From contig BFEA01000268.1 of the NCBI GenBank assembly GCA_003427395.1, positions 169,784 to 198,957 of the forward strand: DNA of 29,174 nucleotides, given 5' to 3'. Positions 26,604 to 29,174 of the stretch are shown here, piece by piece. Position 1 is the stretch's first letter. Each line of letters begins with the position of its first letter. The position numbers and the translations under genes are program-made. Source of the DNA: Chara braunii. Its lineage: Eukaryota; Streptophyta; Charophyceae; Charales; Characeae. The notes below the pieces were generated by a model. It searched no databases. It was given only the letters and a program-made list of their open reading frames with translations, and was not told the origin of the DNA.

Positions 26604-28524
26604 GTGAAAGTCCCCCACGTGACTTCCCCTCCCCGCTTCGCACTCCTTCCCCCCCTCCCCCCACGCCCCTGCCATACCCCCTGCGCGTTTCTTTCCCCAC
26701 CTGCTCCGCGCTCCCTCCCCTACCCGCGCGACACATGGCGATACGACAAGGCTTACAAATCATCGAATATCATAGAACTTGTCCATTTTTATTTTTTTTT
26801 GTTCGTTTTGAAATTAATTCTTTTCGATTTTTTTTTTTTTTTCGCAGTTTTTTTTTTTCTTTCCATAGTCAACAATTATTATTCTTTTTTCCTTGTCATT
26901 TATCTTTCGAAAATTAATTTCGCAATTAATCAATTTAGCCATTTTGAAATACTTTTGAATCTTGATTTTTTTTTCGAATATTTTGCATTTCGAAATGAAT
27001 TTATTCGGAAACAGCCTAAAATTTCATTTATTTCACCCAAAAATTGCATTTCCGTTTTTGAAATTCCAAAAAGTTTTTCTTGTAAATATTTTAATTATTT
27101 AAATAATTAAACTCCGAAAAAGAACCAAATCAACTTTTAAATCCGAATTCAACTTTCTTTTCGTTTTGAAAATTCTCGAATTTCTTTTCCAAATTTCGTT
27201 TTATTTTTCTCGAATTTAACCTTTTTCTTTTCCAACATTTTTTTTTCTTTTTTCAAAGTAATTCGGAAATCCTGATTTAAATTATTTTCATAATTATCAA
27301 TTAAATTCGTTAAAAATTCAAAATAACCCCCCAAAAGATAACGTTTTTTTTTTTTTTTCCATTTATTCAAATTTTAAATTTTCCGCATTTTTTCACCAAA
27401 TATAGCCCGAAATTTTTTATTGTCATTTAAAATTTCTTCCTCACGAAAATTTTTAGTGTCATTTACTAATTTTTTTCCTTCCTCCCGCCAACCTCTCCCA
27501 AAGTTCCAATCTTTTTCCTCTTCTTCTATCTTCTCCCCATTCCCCCATCCCTCATCTCCCATCACACCCAATTGGTCACATCATCTAAAATTCCTAATGC
27601 GTGTGACACGTGTATCCTCTTTTTGTGTTTGTTTGACAATGCCGTTCATCGTGCTGTGCGGAACGCCAACCTAATTCGGTGGGATCAATCTTCGTTAGTC
27701 TTTTTCCAACGCCGCAAACAGAATAAATTTCGGCCATTTTGTTCAAAAGGTACGTGAAATTTTTATTTATATCGAATTCTTTCATAACTTAGTTTAAAAT
27801 TTGACTTTATTTCAGAAATTCGTAAAATAAAATTTGAAATTTACTAAATTTAATCCTTCTGACGTCCACTCTACTTCTACTTTATATCCCTCGTAAAATT
27901 CCAAAATTCCGCAATTCGTTTTGAAATTCTTTTGAAAATTCTTTGAAAAATCTTCTTAATTTTACAACATGTCGATACAATTTATTAATTCATCTAAATA
28001 AATTTGAAATTCCTCCCAGTTCAATTTACTTGACTGTTATTCAATTCTTTCTGCCATTTCATCGTAAATTACGAATTAGTCTTCTATTTTTATTTCAAAT
28101 CACCTTTGAAATTATCTTAATTCCAAAAATACGTTAAGGAATTGTCCATTTTAATTCAAAATCCCCCTTTGTACTCATCTCTACATGTTTTATCATCTCC
28201 TCGAACTTTCCAATTCCGAATTTACGTCCAAATAATTTCAAAATTTTATTTTGACTTTGTGATTGTTTTATGCATGCTTTCCTTTATGCCCCACGTCTGA
28301 CTCGATGGAGATTCTCACCCCTGCGGCCGCCAGTTCGGGCCCCACCACGCAGTCAGACCCTATACTGGCCATCCTCCAGCACATACGGGCCACATTCGAG
28401 GCCAAATTCACGGCCATGCAAACCAACTTCGATACTTTGTCGGACCGACTGTTACAGATGGAGTCGAGTGCCACCACACCTCCCTCCTCACTTCCCCCCC
28501 CCCTCCTCTTCTCACACACATCTT
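26604..28524 (+). mobile_element. AT-rich element ending in a gag-like start, enclosed by a minisatellite
   Basis: After a short C-rich head (26604-26735) the sequence becomes extremely AT-rich, with many AATTTCGAAATT-like words, to about 28260, and then abruptly GC-rich where a gag-like frame begins. The same 17-bp minisatellite lies on both sides. A GT-AG pair (AAAAG/GTACGT at about 27750, TTTATTTCAG at about 27815) is possible. This could be the LTR/leader and first codons of an LTR retrotransposon, truncated at the minisatellite. No second LTR, primer-binding site or pol is seen. Confidence 0.4.
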
Positions 28525-28529
28525 CCTAG
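28305..28529 (+). pseudogene. Gag-like N-terminal fragment
   Basis: An ATG at 28305 opens a 74-residue frame: MEILTPAAASSGPTTQSDP, then a heptad-rich helix (LAILQHIRATFEAKFTAMQT to LLQMES), then a Pro/Ser linker. The frame ends at a TAG supplied by the first minisatellite unit. A short N-terminal tail, a coiled coil and a Pro/Ser linker are common in plant Ty3/gypsy gag proteins. The capsid domain that should follow is absent, so the gene is cut by the junction. Family assignment rests on organisation only. Confidence 0.4.
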
Positions 28530-28627
28530 TGGATCACACCTCCTAGTGGATCACACCTCCTAGTGGATCACACCTCCTAGTGGATCACATCTTCCTAGTG
28601 GATCACACCTCCTAGTGGATCACACAT
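28525..28627. repeat. CCTAGTGGATCACACCT minisatellite, right block
   Basis: Six head-to-tail units of 17-18 bp. The fourth is the CACATCTT variant. Confidence 0.95.
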
Positions 28628-28816
28628 CTCTCCCTCTCTCTCTCTCTCTGTTATTGTTGTAACCGTATCACATAACTTACACTTACGACGATCTGGTAGG
28701 GAAGTGAAAGTCATATACGAAGACGTTGTAGCCGTATTCTGGCGTAAGTGGCACCCACTTCCCAACCGTGTTGAAATGTGGGCTTCTTTGTGTATTTGCT
28801 GTTCATATTGCATTAC

Positions 28817-28889
<73 letters not shown>

Positions 28890-29073
28890 CCTCTCTCTCT
28901 CTCTCTGTTATTGTTGTCACCATATCACAGAACTTACACTTGTGACGATCTGGTTGAGAAGTGGGAGCCATATACGAAGACGTTGTAGCCGTATTCTGGT
29001 GTAAGTGACACCCACTTCGCAACCGTGTTGAAATGTGGAGTTCTTTATGTGTTTGCTGTTCATATTGCATTGC

Positions 29074-29120
<47 letters not shown>

Positions 29121-29174
29121 ATTTTTGTTACCGTATCACATAACTTACACTTGTGACGATCTGGTTGGGAAGTG
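28628..29174 (+). repeat. CT-microsatellite hairpin family, two full units and a partial
   Basis: Units share a (CT)n tract, TGTTATTGTTGT, CACATAACTTACACTT, then GACGATCTGGT (at 28687, 28944 and 29155), CATATACGAAGACGTTGTAG, TATTCTGGYGTAAGTG and CACCCACTTC. They match the units at 19.1-19.9 kb, but the left arm here is GATCTGGT instead of GATGAGGT, so the hairpin is weaker. The third unit is cut by the window end. Confidence 0.9.

Overview
The window is nuclear DNA from a eukaryote with a large, repeat-rich, intron-bearing genome. There are no bacterial-style operons. Microsatellites, long A/T homopolymers, satellite arrays and degraded mobile elements dominate, and there is one 97-base assembly gap. 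The best taxonomic clue is a broken centromeric histone H3 (CENH3-like) coding region at about 16.0-16.5 kb. Its helix-1 motif (LIPFAPFVR) is the form I associate with plant CENH3, so a streptophyte is likely. A charophyte alga such as Chara would fit, but that is a guess. No organism name can be read from the sequence.

Layout. 0-6.4 kb: homopolymers, a 546-bp MITE with matching 6-bp target duplications (1991-2536), a hairpin element, a retroposed U6 snRNA copy with an A-tail (minus strand, about 3.86-3.95 kb), a 212-bp inverted repeat of AATC/GATT tracts, and a candidate exon. 6.4-8.15 kb: a satellite of about 147-bp monomers in which every monomer is a hairpin and two monomer types alternate as a dimer. 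8.2-10.7 kb: GC-richer sequence with a Ty3/gypsy-like reverse transcriptase scrap. 10.7-12.3 kb: a 363-bp tandem repeat, each full unit carrying a 72-nt hairpin. 12.75-16.86 kb: the only stretch that clearly looks protein-coding on the plus strand. It has a coiled-coil protein, then a region with a duplicated domain of about 105 residues running into the CENH3-like histone fold and a Lys/Pro-rich tail, interrupted by four stops and two frame changes. 17-20 kb: CT/GA microsatellites and a hairpin repeat family. 20.3-21.4 kb: a frameshifted minus-strand coding relic. 21.4-26.5 kb: microsatellites, tRNA-like (Pol III) repeats, and a second U6-derived sequence 115 bp downstream of a tRNA-like head. 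26.6-28.5 kb: a very AT-rich element ending in a gag-like N-terminus, flanked on both sides by the same 17-bp minisatellite. 28.6 kb to the end: more of the CT-microsatellite hairpin family.

No gene here can be called intact and functional with confidence. The most interesting objects are the CENH3-like histone relic with its unusual surroundings, the nucleosome-length dyad-symmetric satellite, the 363-bp hairpin repeat, and the two U6-derived sequences.
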